Source of the DNA: Saksenaea vasiformis B4078
Lineage: Eukaryota > Mucoromycota > Mucoromycetes > Mucorales > Saksenaeaceae
Length of the DNA stretch: 64,000 bases
Reading direction: 5' to 3'
Assembly: GCA_000697055.1 (NCBI GenBank)
Contig: JNDT01002373.1
Span: forward strand, 51,374-115,373
Made by a program: the position numbers and the translations under genes. Positions 21,884 through 34,072 of this stretch are shown here, in pieces. Within the stretch, counting starts at the first letter, position 1; each line of letters opens with the position of its first letter. Below the pieces are notes generated by a model. It saw only the letters and a program-made list of their open reading frames with translations. It was not told where the DNA came from and ran no database searches.

Positions 21884-24307
21884 AGTAGGCGTTTGGATTA
21901 GTGTTGAATTGGGCCTTCTCCAGTGAAGAACAAGGTTACCCGAGGTGTGAGTGTATGAAAAAAAAAGTCGAGCAAATTTTAAGGTGGCTAAGCACCAACA
22001 GTCCTCAATTTTCTGGTGCCGAGGACATCCGTTCAGGAGATTCAAACCCAGTTCGAATATCAGGGAAAACGTCAAAGATAAATTCATCATAACCGCTGAG
22101 GGATCGATTCTTTTAATTGCGTTCCAAATTGGAATTCAACGGTTTGGCTCTATTAATTTTCTATGGTTTCCGTAAATTCTTATGAGAGGATTTGAAAGCA
22201 AACGTGCCGGTTGGAGAACCAGCTATATCCTGAGATATAACATCATTTTAAAAGCACTGGATTTTGAATATGCATTTGCATCATCCAAACAATACTTTGC
22301 GTTGACATCACTTCAATGCTGCACCGAGAAGCAGTAGATCTTTGCGCAGAGAAGTAGATACCTTCACATCTAGATCAAAGATGTATTGCGCTGGTCCATT
22401 GTAATAGGTTCCCCAACGTACCAATCGGAACGCGTAAAATGGGCAGCATTTAGAGGGACGCATGAATTCCTTCTTTTTTTCTTTGGCTCTGTTCATTTTT
22501 TATCCCCGGTATGTACTTTTAAAGGGATACGCATCCAGGACCGCTCATGTCTTTTGATGTATTGTTTAGCATGTATGACCTCTGTCCCGAACCGTCTCGG
22601 CTGTGGTGGCGTCTTTACCCATCACTTAAATAAGTAAAATAAATAATATCGCGTTCAGCATCACTCATCTTATACAATAGATCGCTGGACGCTGTATCGC
22701 TTCAAGTCCTCTGCGATGCGTTTCGATTGGTCACTGTCAGTGCCAATCTCCTCCTCCCCCACTCCCACCCATCACGATGCGGTGTTTGGGGGGGTAAAGT
22801 AAACTGACGTCCAAATATTATTCCATTTACTAACCATGAACAAATTTTTATGCTGTCTATATGAATTCCGCGTCCATCGAAGGGCCGTATCGATGTAAGT
22901 AGTGTATGAATTTGTTGCCAACTTATGTATTAACGGACACATACTGGATTCTTTTTTTAGCGTAAAAGTGGCCCCTCATGAACGCAAAATTTGTGTAGAT
23001 TAGCGTAAAAACTTGTTCAATAAACAGTGTAACGGTGTCTGTCAATCATTCGCAGAGAATCTCTGCATGCTTAAAATAATTATATACTCTGTAGGTAAGA
23101 CAATTAAACTCCAGCTGAGAATGGTCTATTGTACAAGATGTGCTAAGCCTAGAAAATGGGGCTAGGTTGACGCAGCAAAGTGCAACTGGTTGCTTTGATC
23201 CGCCATCTGAATATGAGCAATGAACAGATCAAGAAAGCAGTATATCTCATGTATAACGATATTTCTATGCTATGTTGCTTCGTTGCTACCTTTATGATAA
23301 TGGTAGCCTTATTTAACTAGGCTTAGCGGAAATGCCGAAACATTGAGCGGATCGCCCGATTCGGATCGCGTTTCTCACGTTTGAAGGAAGCAGCCGTACA
23401 TGGAAAAGGAGTTGTAAGGTTATAAACCGCATGAAGTACAATTTTGTAGTCATATTAATAGTGGCCGTGACAATCGCTCGTATTATGTACTACAGCTCGT
23501 ATGTCCATGGCCAGTGCCTTAATGTGGCACGATTTCTAAGGTAGGCTGAAGGAGCCTCCGCACTGTGTAACTTAGGGTCCCTAAGGGTCTATGGCCCAAC
23601 TTGTTGGGTTCCTTGCAAAATCTATTCATGACGTGGTGTGAACCTGACGGACAGTGACAACACCTACTATCATTCCATCAGCGACATTACTTTCCCCACC
23701 TATTCCCGTTGATGGTTTGTTCCTTCCTGTCCGTCTACTGTATTTTTTTTCAACAGTAGAAATTCAAGAACTATAGTAAGACGATGCCTATCCTGAACAC
23801 ATCCAGCCCACCTCTGGTGGACCGCATGAGTAGGTTAATTCTCTTCAGATCACAACGTCTCCAAAGATGAGCAAAATTGGGTATCTGATTTTCTCTCTGT
23901 CGACCGTACACAACTGACAAGGGGAAAGTAATGAAAGTCATCGTTGTGGTTAAAAACATATTTCAATTTTTCGAGCGAGAATTCTTTCTTGCGCTATCTG
24001 AGAATTTACGCTCCCAGGTGTCCATCATGGAGACACTGGATGAGCCAAGGAGACACAAACTCCTATGTACCATCGCTGGATTCAGTTATTTGTACCCCAG
24101 ATGGAGGTCCAAAGGGAGAGCAAACTGCCTCCGAGTATCGAGCCCTCATGTGGAAACCACAATTACTGTCCACAAGAAAAGACGTTGCATTTTTCATTTG
24201 AGGATGGAAGACATTTTTCGTTTATTGTTAGGGCAATTACTGCATCATTTTTCATTGGGATGGTCCAGATGCCCTTCCAGAAATGTCATGAATGTGAAGT
24301 AGTCGGT
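21884..24307. other. Gene-poor stretch with a dispersed repeat
   Basis: Upstream of LARP1. No complete gene was recognised. Plus-strand frames at 23931-24538 overlap one another (one contains GRHFSFIVRAITASFF, another PDGGPKGEQTASEYRALMW) and look like a frameshifted remnant of unknown kind. A repeat related to 57137-57256 lies at 22583-22718. T-rich tracts elsewhere. Confidence 0.35.
22583..22718 (+). repeat. Dispersed repeat, copy related to 57137-57256
   Basis: Two blocks match the 57-kb copy in the same order and similar spacing. TGTCCCGAACCGTCTCGG at 22583 corresponds to TGTCCCAAACTGTCTCGG at 57137 (23 of 26 bases over the full block). ATCGCTGGACGCTGTATCGC at 22681 corresponds to ATCGCTAGATATGCATCAC at 57219. 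Differences are mainly transitions. Confidence 0.55.
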
Positions 24308-25150
24308 TTACTCGCGTTTCAACCTCACATCGTATACCATCCTAGCATGGAGCATGCCATGATAAAATTCGATATTGCTGCGAAGTTGTTTAGGATAATC
24401 GTCTGCGGACCGACATTCAAGATAACCGGGTTTGTGGTATCTCCCGAGAAATTTGCAAATTTTTTTATGTTCGGTCCAATTGTTACGTTGGCAATCGCCG
24501 CTGCAGTAATAGCAGTAGCAACATCTTTGGCATCGTAACGTACAGTTCGGCTTTTCACAATTATCGCATGTATCACTGGGACGACCAATACGCTTCATCA
24601 TACGCTTTGTGATTTCAAATATTCTTCGATAACAAACGGCAGGAACTCTGAATAAGTGTTGTCAATTAGGTGGAGTACTGCGCCTTCAGCATATGCCCGC
24701 AATTCCTCGTCATTGAGCGTGATATCATCGTCGTCAATACCGTATGGATGATACTTTATCCAAAAAGCTAGCTGGATGGCGTGCCGATATACAATTTCTG
24801 CAATAGGTCGTGCTGTATAGTTTTCGTCGTCAGCTTCAATACCTAGTTCCTTTTCAAAAAGGACATACATAACTGGATCTATCCATTCCATAATGATCGA
24901 CGTCGATGGTATACATATAATGGGTAAAGGTTTGAGGATGCCGTAATGCAAAGATTACTGTCTGGTTGAAGATGCGTGAAAAACTTATTCACCATGCGCC
25001 GACGCGTAATGGTGGAAAACCGTGAGCGTTGTCTCCACGAATGAGAATTGCGACGAGGACTGAAATCCCGGCGGGTGTACAGTACGCCAACGTAAACCGC
25101 TTTCATCATAAACAAATCCATATTTGTTACTGGTGGCAGTAGCCACTCTT
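24308..25150 (-). pseudogene. MYND zinc-finger locus split between two overlapping frames
   Basis: The C-terminal frame (24308-24601, 97 codons) has a full MYND finger: CDNCEKPNCTLRCQRC, then YYCSGDCQRNNW, then EHKKIC, i.e. C-x2-C ... C-x2-C ... C-x3-C ... H-x3-C. Immediately upstream, 24598-24951 is open in another frame (contains YGIDDDDITLNDEELRAYAE). Its TGA overlaps the ATG of the MYND frame (ATGA), so one base of slip would fuse them. Further upstream, 25000-25150 continues in the frame of the 24598-24951 segment (RWRTVHPPGFQSSSQFSF) but is separated from it by two stops. MYND fingers mediate protein-protein contacts. Either undetected introns or, more likely, a decayed gene. Confidence 0.5.
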
Positions 25151-26326
25151 TTGAATCTAAAGGAGTTGTTTTTGACGAGTTAGAGATATAAATCTACTCG
25201 ATGACGCTTGTAAGCACGTTTACTTTTGTATGCTTTACTTGAAATAACGCTTTTCCACGAATTTTTTTTTTTTTGGTTGATGAACGGTAATACGCTCGGG
25301 GGTTGCTGTGATATTCGTTCCACCTCAATCATTGACAGCATGCTTTTATGATTCCCTCTATATTGCCTTACCACCGGCATAGAAAGTGTAAGGAATCTTC
25401 GGGTTTACTTCCAGGGGATTGCTTCCAATCTGGTGTCATTTACCGAACAGTCAAACCGAAATAGGTTACAAACTGGACGCAAACTTTCGTTGATTAATTC
25501 TTATCCACATGCTCCGTTAGATGACAGAAACGAGATCGCACACTGGGATAAAGTTCCCCGAGCCGAAGACACCATTATCTCTCGCATACTATTTGGATGA
25601 CCTGAGCACAACTGATAGGGAGATAAGATTATGTATAAGCCGTGGCCCTTGTGCCTTCAATGCATTTTCTGATGCCTTCACTCCAGAAATAGCGCTGTTC
25701 CGACATCTTCTCCTTTTCTTTCTTCCCTTCCATTCATACAAAGTAGCTTCCATTTTTCAGCTTAAATTATTACGACTAACTTCATTATTAAAGCAACAAC
25801 TGAACAGAAATCACAATCTAAGTCTCACCGGAACATAGATCTATGGCTCATTTTGTTGGGTTTATAAGCAACGAGGACAACAGGAAGAATTATAGCTCCA
25901 AGATAATTAAAGTCCTTTAGTAGCGAGACAGCGTTACCAGGTCTTCGATCCAACCATTAATCTAGTGCTTACCGCTGAATTGAACCGTTTTGTGGTTTGG
26001 CACGCCGCCTAAAACCGTCCAAACCATATTCAAGTTGCGAGCTGTTCTCGCGAGCAACTTTTTTACCTTGTGACAACTTTGCAGAAGCTATGATCACTAG
26101 AAAAAAAAGTGTTGGCCTCCTTAAGGAGTACTTTAAAAAGGAAAGTTTTCCCCTAACTTTGCATGATAGAGTCTGTCAAACTTAATAGATAGCTCATCTA
26201 CTTTGCTGGAACGTCTATTTACGCACACCCCTTTTTCTTTTTTCTTCCTCTTTTTTCTTTTCCTCTCCACCTTTTTTCTGTTTACCTTCCTTTTATTTTC
26301 TTTCTTTTTTCTTTCTTTCCTTTCGA
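25151..26326. other. Intergenic, no gene seen
   Basis: Precedes the tetraspanin. Contains a frame at 25521-25838 (+) without recognisable domains and a strongly pyrimidine-rich tract at about 26228-26322 just before the tetraspanin start. That tract is typical of fungal promoters lying close to the transcription start (inference). Confidence 0.4.
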
Positions 26327-27366
26327 ATGGCGTGTTGTCAAAGGTATTGGAAAAAAGGTGCTTCACCTTAAAAGAATTTATTTTGATAGATATTAAATTA
26401 ACAAACAAACAGAAAAAAGATCGCTCACACACATGATCTTTTGATAAATATATAGACTGAGTAGATGTTACCTCATCGTTACGAATCTACTCTATGCATT
26501 TTTCGGCTGCGGGTTAACGACCTTTGGCATTATGGGAAGTCATAATTACATTGACGGTTCCGTGCTATTACCAATCAACGTACTCAAAAGTAAAAAGGCT
26601 TATTCTATATATATCCACCTAAATGTGGCCAGATCATTCAATTTGTTCTCTTTTTTCTCCATAGTGATAAGCATTTTGGGCGTGATTTTGTTGTTGACAG
26701 CGACCGTCGGGATTCTTGGTGCATTCTACCCACAACGACAATCCATCCACGTTGTTTATACAATTGTCGTCTTGATCGCTTTTGTCTATCAAATCTCCGT
26801 TGCCGTTATTGTATACGATCAGGCCGCCCACACCCAATCCTGGCTGAGTACTGTATGGGCCCACTCATCCGAAGAATATAGAGCTTACGCCGAAGCAAAG
26901 GTAAAAAAAAAAAGAACAGAACAAAATACAATGAATCGTGCATCTTATCTCAACTTGTTTTCTTCAGTTCAATTGTTGCGGGTATTCACACGTTCTTGAT
27001 AATCCAGTTCCTTCCGCCAGATGTACAGACGAAATTGTCAACTCGGCTCCACCTTGCTACGATCCTCTGACGCATTTTGTGCAAAAACAGCTATCCTTTG
27101 TATATCTCGTCATGTTTGCTGCATTGAGTATAGAGATCCTAGCTCTGTGCAATGTGATAACCCTGCTCTGTGCACGCACAATGTACCAATCCCGGCAAGA
27201 AACCCCAATTTCGATGGATCGTTTGGCGTCAAATCCAGAATGGATCTATGGGACAGGAGATAGGGGCGGGTCATCCCCTACCTTGGTCGACTCGGCTATC
27301 TCGGAATCGATCGCCAAGGAGGATCCAGCAGATAAAAAATATGCATATCATCAAAGACAGTATTGA
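26327..27366 (+). CDS. Tetraspanin-like four-helix membrane protein
   Basis: Four exons: 26327-26343, 26465-26589, 26665-26900, 26968-27366; 258 residues. The first exon is only 17 nt (MACCQ plus two bases) and was placed because it alone gives an in-frame ATG to the first helix (CYLIVTNLLYAFFGCGLTTF). Helices 2 and 3 follow (ISILGVILLLTATVGILGAF; VVYTIVVLIAFVYQISVAVI). A short large loop holds the hallmark CCG (FNCCGYS, about residues 129-131) and two further cysteines (SARC, PPC). Helix 4 is FVYLVMFAALSIEILAL. A 70-residue cytosolic tail contains Ser/Pro. Fungal tetraspanins act in membrane organisation and infection-related morphogenesis; the role here is unknown. The loop is shorter than in animal tetraspanins. 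Confidence 0.85.
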
Positions 27367-30300
27367 TAATAAAATATTATTATATTTATAACATCCTGTC
27401 CATTAATGACGTGCCATAGGTCTTCTACAAGGCAAATCAATGTAGGGCTTTTACTCGAGCAACTTTATTCAACGATGGAAAAGGATTACCCCTGAGTCGG
27501 GCAGCCAAATCTGCCGCAACGTTGGATGAACGTAGCACACCTATCGTATCACTTGGCTAGCACACCAGGGGGAGTCTCTTATCTGCTTGCAAATGGCACA
27601 ATGTTCATTTTTAAGTAATTATCAAGGGATCCAAGGTCCAACATTCCGGGAAAAAGAAAAGAGTTTGTGCTATTCAATATTAACCGTCCTCCAAAAAGCT
27701 TGGCCTGGGATCGAGTAAACCCCAATTCAGACCCCATAGGAACATGCAACCTTGTAATATGACTGATCAACATCTGTCGGCATGTGTCGAAAGTCCGTGG
27801 CACAAGTGATGCAACGTCATTCAATCAAGGAGCGGCTAAGGGCCACTTTTAAGATATGAAAGCAACATTTTATCAAAAATAGCTTGAGCTTTTCAGGATC
27901 TGCGTAGTGCGCAGAGTAGATTAGTAATTTCTTGGCAGCGCATTTAGATCAACTTGCAAGGAAAACGACACTCAATGATATCAATAACGAATTTCGAAAA
28001 TGAGGAACATGCCCAAATCCATAAAGCATGCATATCAAAGCGGTTAACGCCACTGGCTTATTTTCCAAGACATGGCCAGACCATCTGTGCCCGATACCCG
28101 GTCTTCTTTACCAGATATAGGGCTACAATGAATCTACTCGTCCTTGCATTCAATTCCATGACGTTTGACATTTGATATGCACCGATTAAACCAACAAATT
28201 CATGACTTATGTGTAACTAGTCTTTCGTCACTGTACCGTAGAGTGACTTGTCTACTATAGGGAGCCGTGTTAGTCTGGAAGATGACGAATAAATATGCAA
28301 TGTCTGAGCAATTCAAATAAGTAGGGTTGATTGAAATGATTGCCGCTGTTCGATAATATAAATGTTTCTGAAGAAAATATACTCGTTTTATTTAGAAAAA
28401 GGTCTTTTGAACGAGGTGATGTGTAATGTGCGAACACGCAGCATTTGCTCAATTTTTGGACATTTTGGAAGACGCAATCATTCTCCTATCAATTCTTCCG
28501 TTGTGATTCCCGCTCTACCACTACGTGAACATCTTTACATGAGACTCGTCGTTTTCACAACGACGCAGTACTGTACATCTGCCACTAGTTGGAAGAGATG
28601 GGAGATATGCAACCCAAGCCTCCTTTTGTCATGAATACTTGCAAACTTAAGCCGTCCGCTATTATCTACGCCAATGGGATCGAGCAAAATGGACTACCAC
28701 TGACTGTCGTCAAGCCATCATTATCAATACAGCTGAAGCGTATGGACGCGGGAGAAAGAGATATCCTTTTTCTATGGAGGCAGGTCCTTGACATATGGCC
28801 ATAGCGATGGCATTGCCAACGCCCTTTGTTTCGTCGGACCCATGACCCGAATATATTTTGCGTTTGAGCTTGTCGGACTTCTCGTTTTTTATGACACGTC
28901 GATCAGCATATATGCGTTGCCTATGAATATACCGACAGATTTGTCCGTACAAGTACTGATGTTTTGATATCGCTCCAAATCATTTCAGGTTTTCCTGTAA
29001 TCTCTGAAGTAGTGCTCCTCTCTCTATTAAAGGGAGATTTGAAAGAGTCACATAGACCACCTCCAGCGCAGGCGCACCGTCCAGGATGGTTCTCGCCCTT
29101 GCAATTTAGCTTGCATGGCGCCACTTTTTCTGGCTAAAGTTTACTTTCATGCATGGCGTTCGTCCTTCCCTATGGAAGAGCACACCATCGATCCTGGTAA
29201 CCTGCTGGTGGAAAAGTTCGGACAGCTCAGCTTGACGCTAGCTTCGTGTTCGTAGATCAAAAAATTGGGATCCTTCGGATCTTCTGAGTTTAAGAATGTT
29301 TTTTTTTTCTTTTTTTTTTTTTTTTTTTTTGCTGGGTACATCCATCGTGGAAAGAGAATAATGTACGAATCTCTACTATTTATTTTAGAGGACTGGGTAG
29401 CACGTCACGGGTAATGATGAAACTTTTTTGTCATTGTGATATATTTCTCAAATATATCACAATGCATAAAGTGCGTAGAAACTGTATTAATTATCATTAT
29501 TATACATCTATAGTTCTTGCAGCGGGTCTTTCGTCATTGACTTTTGCAGATGCAAGTAAAATCCCCCCAAAAGAAAGAAGCGGGTGCGGCTGGGTATTAG
29601 TCTGAAACAGCAAACAACGTTCTTCTACCATTATACACCATGCTGGATGTCGGAAGCGATTACGAGTCTCGCTTTCCCTGGTTTGTTTGCTGTCCCCTCT
29701 AAAGAAGTGTCTTGCTGGACGGGGACAGGTGGGGGAGTAGAGGTTTCTGTCACTGATACGACTGTTAAACATTGCTTGCCTCACTTCTAAGCAGAGACGG
29801 GAATAGAAATAAGTTGGACTCTTTCTTTTTCCTTTTCTTATCATTTTACGACGACCGGCAAGCTAGTGAACTGTAGGCAATTATATCTTTGATTAGTATA
29901 ACGTCTAACCGAACTGACGATCATAGTTTGCGTTGCGTTTATGCTTTGGAAATGATACGTTTTTCCGGGCCCTGTGGATGATTATTACAAGTTATAAAAT
30001 CTATAAGGGAAGTATCTTGGATTATATGTACCATTACCACATGTAAGCATTTACCGCTAAATATTCATACAGATGCATCACTTCTGATCCTTATTTTGTG
30101 ATGCTTACCATCTCATGTGATCATGTTTTTCTTTGTAGATGAAGTAAGCCAGGTGGCACATCCGCCAAGAGACTTTTTCACAAGCTATCCTTGTTCAATC
30201 CCTTTCGTGACCTACTGACAAATTTATTTATTTTATGCTTTATCGGCAAGTGAGCAGCAGCGCTCTATATTGTTTTTTGATACAGAGTTTTCAAGGATAT

Positions 30301-30918
30301 AAGAAAGAGCACAATAGTCTTCCTTTCAGAGTGATACTGGCTTTGTCTTCATGGAGCTACTACACAGCTATCGTGCACAAAACGACAACTTGAAAGTTAA
30401 CTAGCTTTTTTATGTCCAAAAACGATTAACTGCGGCTATATGTTGACTTTACACCGCTTGCGGAGTTTTTCCCGTATGATGCAACTACGTACTTGACAGG
30501 AACCTCCGTAAGCGATCGGCCCTAACCAGCGCCTTTCTTTGTAAGCATCCGCCGTTTCATTTTATTGTACAGCCTCCAGAAACCTGAGCAGGGACTCCTT
30601 GGAGTCTACAGCGAAGGCAACCAGCCAAACCTTAAGATAGTCAGGCGCAGAAAACTGGTTAGGACCATCCCAAAATCACTTCCAGAGTAGTACGGCGGTT
30701 AGAGACTTGTCATCCTAACCTCCTTGTTAAGTCCATTTTTATTTGATCCTTCCGCCACTATTCTCGGTTGATTATCCGGAGATTGGCGCTGCAACGTAAT
30801 GCGCCAATCACACTTCATTGTTTGGCTGACGTCATTTTCCGGGGGCTGTTTTGGTAAATCGCCCCCTAGGCTGTTCAATTTTTTCACTCTCGTACTTTTT
30901 CAAACCGTACAATCGAAA
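27367..30918. other. Gene-poor stretch
   Basis: 3.5 kb between the tetraspanin and ATP18. Frames here are short, change strand and show no domain. A perfect palindrome lies at 29432-29464 and a long T run at about 29300-29330. The last 100 bp should hold the ATP18 promoter. Confidence 0.4.
29432..29464. repeat. Perfect 15-bp inverted repeat with 3-nt loop
   Basis: CATTGTGATATATTT, then CTC, then the exact reverse complement AAATATATCACAATG. The AT-rich arms could extrude as a hairpin. No flanking target-site duplication and no gene in a position to use it as a terminator. Confidence 0.9.
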
Positions 30919-31210
30919 ATGTTTGGCATGCGCAAGTGGTCCACTCCTGTCCTTCGCCCCGCTGCTCCTTTCATCGTTGCCGGTGCTACTGTTTTCTTCT
31001 TGGTCGCCAAGGCTCAGGATGCTATGATTAACTGTAAGAATAAATATGAACGCGAACTTTTCAAACGCTTAACACCACCTTGCTTTATCTAGCCGAGGAG
31101 TACAAGAACGATCCCAGAAACCCTGCTTGTACGTGTTTCTTTGCAAAAGCTGCTCGAAATACTAATTTCTCCTTTGTTATCTAGTGGCTACTGGAAAGAA
31201 GGCTCACTAA
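30919..31210 (+). CDS. ATP18: Mitochondrial ATP synthase subunit i/j (Atp18)
   Basis: Three exons: 30919-31033, 31093-31128, 31185-31210; 58 residues. Reads MFGMRKWSTPVLRPAAPFIV, then one membrane helix (GATVFFLVAKAQDAM), then the family signature EEYKNDPRNP and a short basic end (GKKAH). Yeast Atp18 shares the layout: short N-terminus with a TPIL-type motif, one helix, and NDPRNP. It sits in the Fo membrane sector of complex V at the dimer interface. Phases (1, 1) agree across both introns. It converges with DPH7, with only 145 bp between the stops. Confidence 0.93.
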
Positions 31211-31355
31211 AGGAAATCAGACAAAAAGGATCCCTTGAACAGTCATAATAAACCATAGCAACCACGAAAAAAAAAAAAAAGCAAAGACGCGAAAATAGAA
31301 TAATCTGTTTGTATTATGGCATACGGGAGTATTTTTATTTTTTTCTGTGATGTTT

Positions 31356-32405
31356 CTATTGTGGAGACCAAAGGTGCATAATGTGATCATAAAAGGAGCA
31401 GGAGGCTACCAAATCAGAGCGGAACGACCAGTCGGCACCGTAGGCCATACTCTTATGATCTAGAAAGCTCTTGACGACTTCACCTTTTTCTACATCCACC
31501 ACAAACGCGCCTGCATGCATAGAAGCCGAGAGTAATAGCGTAGGGTTGCTTGGATGCCATTTCAACCGCCAGATGCCACCACCTTCGGTGTGGATATCAT
31601 GCAAGGGTGTACGCATTGATCGTGTGTCCCAAATACTGATATGCTCGTCATAACTGCCAGTGGCAAGTAAATGGTTGTGTGGTGATGATTGGATGGTTGT
31701 TACACCCATCATATGGCGCTTCTTAAAGGTGCTCATTTGTGTACGAGTATCCCAACGCTTTAGAAATCCGTCGTCTGCGCCGGAAAAGATAGTACGACTG
31801 TCATGATAATCAAACGCAGCAATCCAAGCTTCTAGTTCATGAGCATTCCAATTATCAACTGTAGCCCATTGACCAGCGTCCGTGGGTTGGACAAGCGATA
31901 GATCGCCGTTAGAATGAGATACAACCACTGTCTTGGTCTGATCAACCCGTCCAGACCAATCAAGGGATAGACAAAGCACTTCTGGGTCAGAAACCTGGAC
32001 ATGACCAACCTGCTGGAGCATGCCATCCTCATGTTGTAACGCGTACATGGTCAATCCACCCACGGAATCCGCGACACCAAGTACTTGCTGATCGTGTACT
32101 GGAACATGGCTCCATTTCATGTCCAGGATGGCTGGTGTCTCAATCACCTGTCGCTGTGTAAGTGGTGACGGCGTCTCAGGCTGGACGTCGAATAAGTATA
32201 GCTTGCCCTTTCGAACTCGACCTGTCTCCGCCGTCTCATCGGTCAATTGGTAAGTGCCACATGCAAGGTACTGAGAATGATCAGCAAACGGGCAAAACTC
32301 TGTAGAATCTGCACTGTAAATCGTGTCAACAGACGCGATCGATGAAGCCTGCATAGAGAAAGGATTTGCTTTCGGACAGCCAACACGGTCACGGATGTCC
32401 ATCAT
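31356..32405 (-). CDS. DPH7: Diphthine methylesterase Dph7 (WD40)
   Basis: Single exon, 349 residues from the ATG at 32403-32405 (a GTG in the same frame lies just upstream but is an unlikely start). Dph7/Rrt2 removes the methyl ester from diphthine on eEF2, so that the final amidation to diphthamide can occur. The family N-terminus is clear: STEFCPFADHSQYLACGTYQ. WD-type blades follow (ILDMKWSHVPV, VLCLSLDWSG, WIAAFDYHDSRTIFSGADDG, KRWDTRTQ, LLATGSYDEHISIWDTR, GGGIWRLKWHP) ending SFYDHIMHLWSPQ. GGGIWRLKWHP, which carries the conserved catalytic-site tryptophan/histidine context, is intact. Length fits the family. Confidence 0.93.
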   Translation of the reverse strand: MMDIRDRVGCPKANPFSMQASSIASVDTIYSADSTEFCPFADHSQYLACGTYQLTDETAETGRVRKGKLYLFDVQPETPSPLTQRQVIETPAILDMKWSHVPVHDQQVLGVADSVGGLTMYALQHEDGMLQQVGHVQVSDPEVLCLSLDWSGRVDQTKTVVVSHSNGDLSLVQPTDAGQWATVDNWNAHELEAWIAAFDYHDSRTIFSGADDGFLKRWDTRTQMSTFKKRHMMGVTTIQSSPHNHLLATGSYDEHISIWDTRSMRTPLHDIHTEGGGIWRLKWHPSNPTLLLSASMHAGAFVVDVEKGEVVKSFLDHKSMAYGADWSFRSDLVASCSFYDHIMHLWSPQ

Positions 32406-34072
32406 CAGCCTTCTTTCGCCCACTGGAAGTTATGGGAACCCTATGGTGCACTACATGCGCAAAGAGATCAGCTCGTACCACCACCGCCACCGCCGCCACC
32501 AAACATACAGTACTGTACTATAGGCTGGGATAAAATTGGAACAAGTACAGCATTAGTTAATCAGTTTCTGATCTGCAAGCTTCACCTGCGGATACCATAA
32601 GGCGGTTCCAATGTTATCATAGTATCAAGAACTTCCAGTACAACAGCGCGATGTCATTGGTCTTCATCTTGATCATTGCATATCAGATTTCTCGTATGTG
32701 AAGTTTACCGGCGGATGTTATCATGGGGATTTGTCATTTCATCATTCGATGACAGAGTAGTGACTAAACAGAAAGAAAACAGAAACAAGAGGGAAAAAGG
32801 AAAGACGAGTCGACAGCCTTTTCCTTTACTTCACCATTCTGTATGAAGCGCCACAATTTTCACAACATTTAATACACAGTACACACGCTTTCTTGACCCT
32901 GGCTTTGAGCTACCAAAAGCGGGGTCCCTTTCCAGAGCTTCTTCAACTATGTTCAAAGAAATGTACGAGTGCACCAAGGATCGTCCACTTCCAAACGAGA
33001 ATCTTGCGGTATGTTCTTTTTTATTTTATTTGTTGTCGTCAACATTTACGTAGAAGGCGCTGAAAGAGTTATAATTCAAGTTCGCGTTAGAAGCACAAGA
33101 TGAGGTATGGTCACAATCACACTAAATGAATAAGTAATCAAGCAATCAATAGCTCAAAGCTCGACAGAGCGTGTCATGCCATTATTGAATCTACAAATAG
33201 GATGCATCAGCAACTACTCCTTGTTCGGCCAGCGATCAGAAAAACCCTACTGTTTCTGCATGGGTGGCATTTCCAACAGGCATCGATCAGAGGCTTCATC
33301 CGCTATAGATATTAGGCTAATAAACACACTACGACGGCGTGCCAAAGCCTGCGACTAACAACACCAGGTACGCAACGCGTCAAGTTCCTGGTCCGGCAGC
33401 TAATCACCTGAAGCGGAATATAATTGCGCCGGGCTGACTGATGAATTTGCATATGGTATATTGCTTCATTGAATGTATATCCTCTCAAAATAAACTTTCT
33501 CTTCCATGAAATGTCGAGTTTTCACTAAGGAAAGAATTGAGTATGTCGTTTATACATATATTTAGTTGCATCAAATTGCTCCTTCAGCAGACATAAATTT
33601 AACCCGAAGAGCATATATAAAAAAACTTCGTGGAATAATACTTGGATGTCATCTCATTTACGCACAACGCGATTCGACGCATTGGTAGCGCTCTCCTACC
33701 GCGTCCGATTCGGTGGGAGCAATTGTTTGATAAGGGCTTCGTGAGGTGAGACAAGAGAATCCTATCACTGACATGTCTTTCACTATATCCAAGAGCGGCA
33801 CCTGCATCATCTTCTTTTGTTCCTGCAGTTCTGCTTCCTCGTAAGATGTGATATGTGAGCTGAGGCTACAATTTCTTATTCTGTGGTTGCATACATGGTG
33901 CCATCCAGACACTACATCCCGACAAAAACATAGCGAAGATACACACAGAGAATACGTATAATGGGAAAAATAAAAATAAAAAAGGAGGGGGGAAATCATC
34001 TATAGCATCTTTTCCTTCTGTTTGCTTTATATAGTGCAACTACTTTCTTTCTCGAAAACCCTCATCTTCATT
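32406..34072. other. Intergenic stretch, one possible micro-gene
   Basis: Between DPH7 and ETF beta. Apart from the small spliced frame at 32949-33188, no gene was recognised. 33660-33725 has tRNA-like words but does not fold (see rejected items). Confidence 0.35.
32949..33188 (+). CDS. Possible very small spliced gene, unknown
   Basis: Three exons can be joined in frame with GT-AG introns: 32949-33008, 33081-33104, 33153-33188. They give about 39 residues (MFKEMYECTKDRPLPNENLA, then ALEAQDE, then LKARQSVSCHY). It could instead be the 5' end of a decayed gene. I recognise no family. Tentative. Confidence 0.22.

Noticed and set aside
32949..33188. Small cysteine-motif mitochondrial assembly factor
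   Set aside because: The spliced product lacks the twin CX9C pattern; kept only as an unknown small frame.
33660..33725. tRNA-like words (TTGGTAGCGC, CGATTCGG, TGGGAGC) suggesting a tRNA gene
   Set aside because: The 3' TGGGAGC has no pairing 5' acceptor strand at the right distance, the anticodon arm cannot be formed, and the T-arm consensus is poor. Neither strand folds into a cloverleaf.
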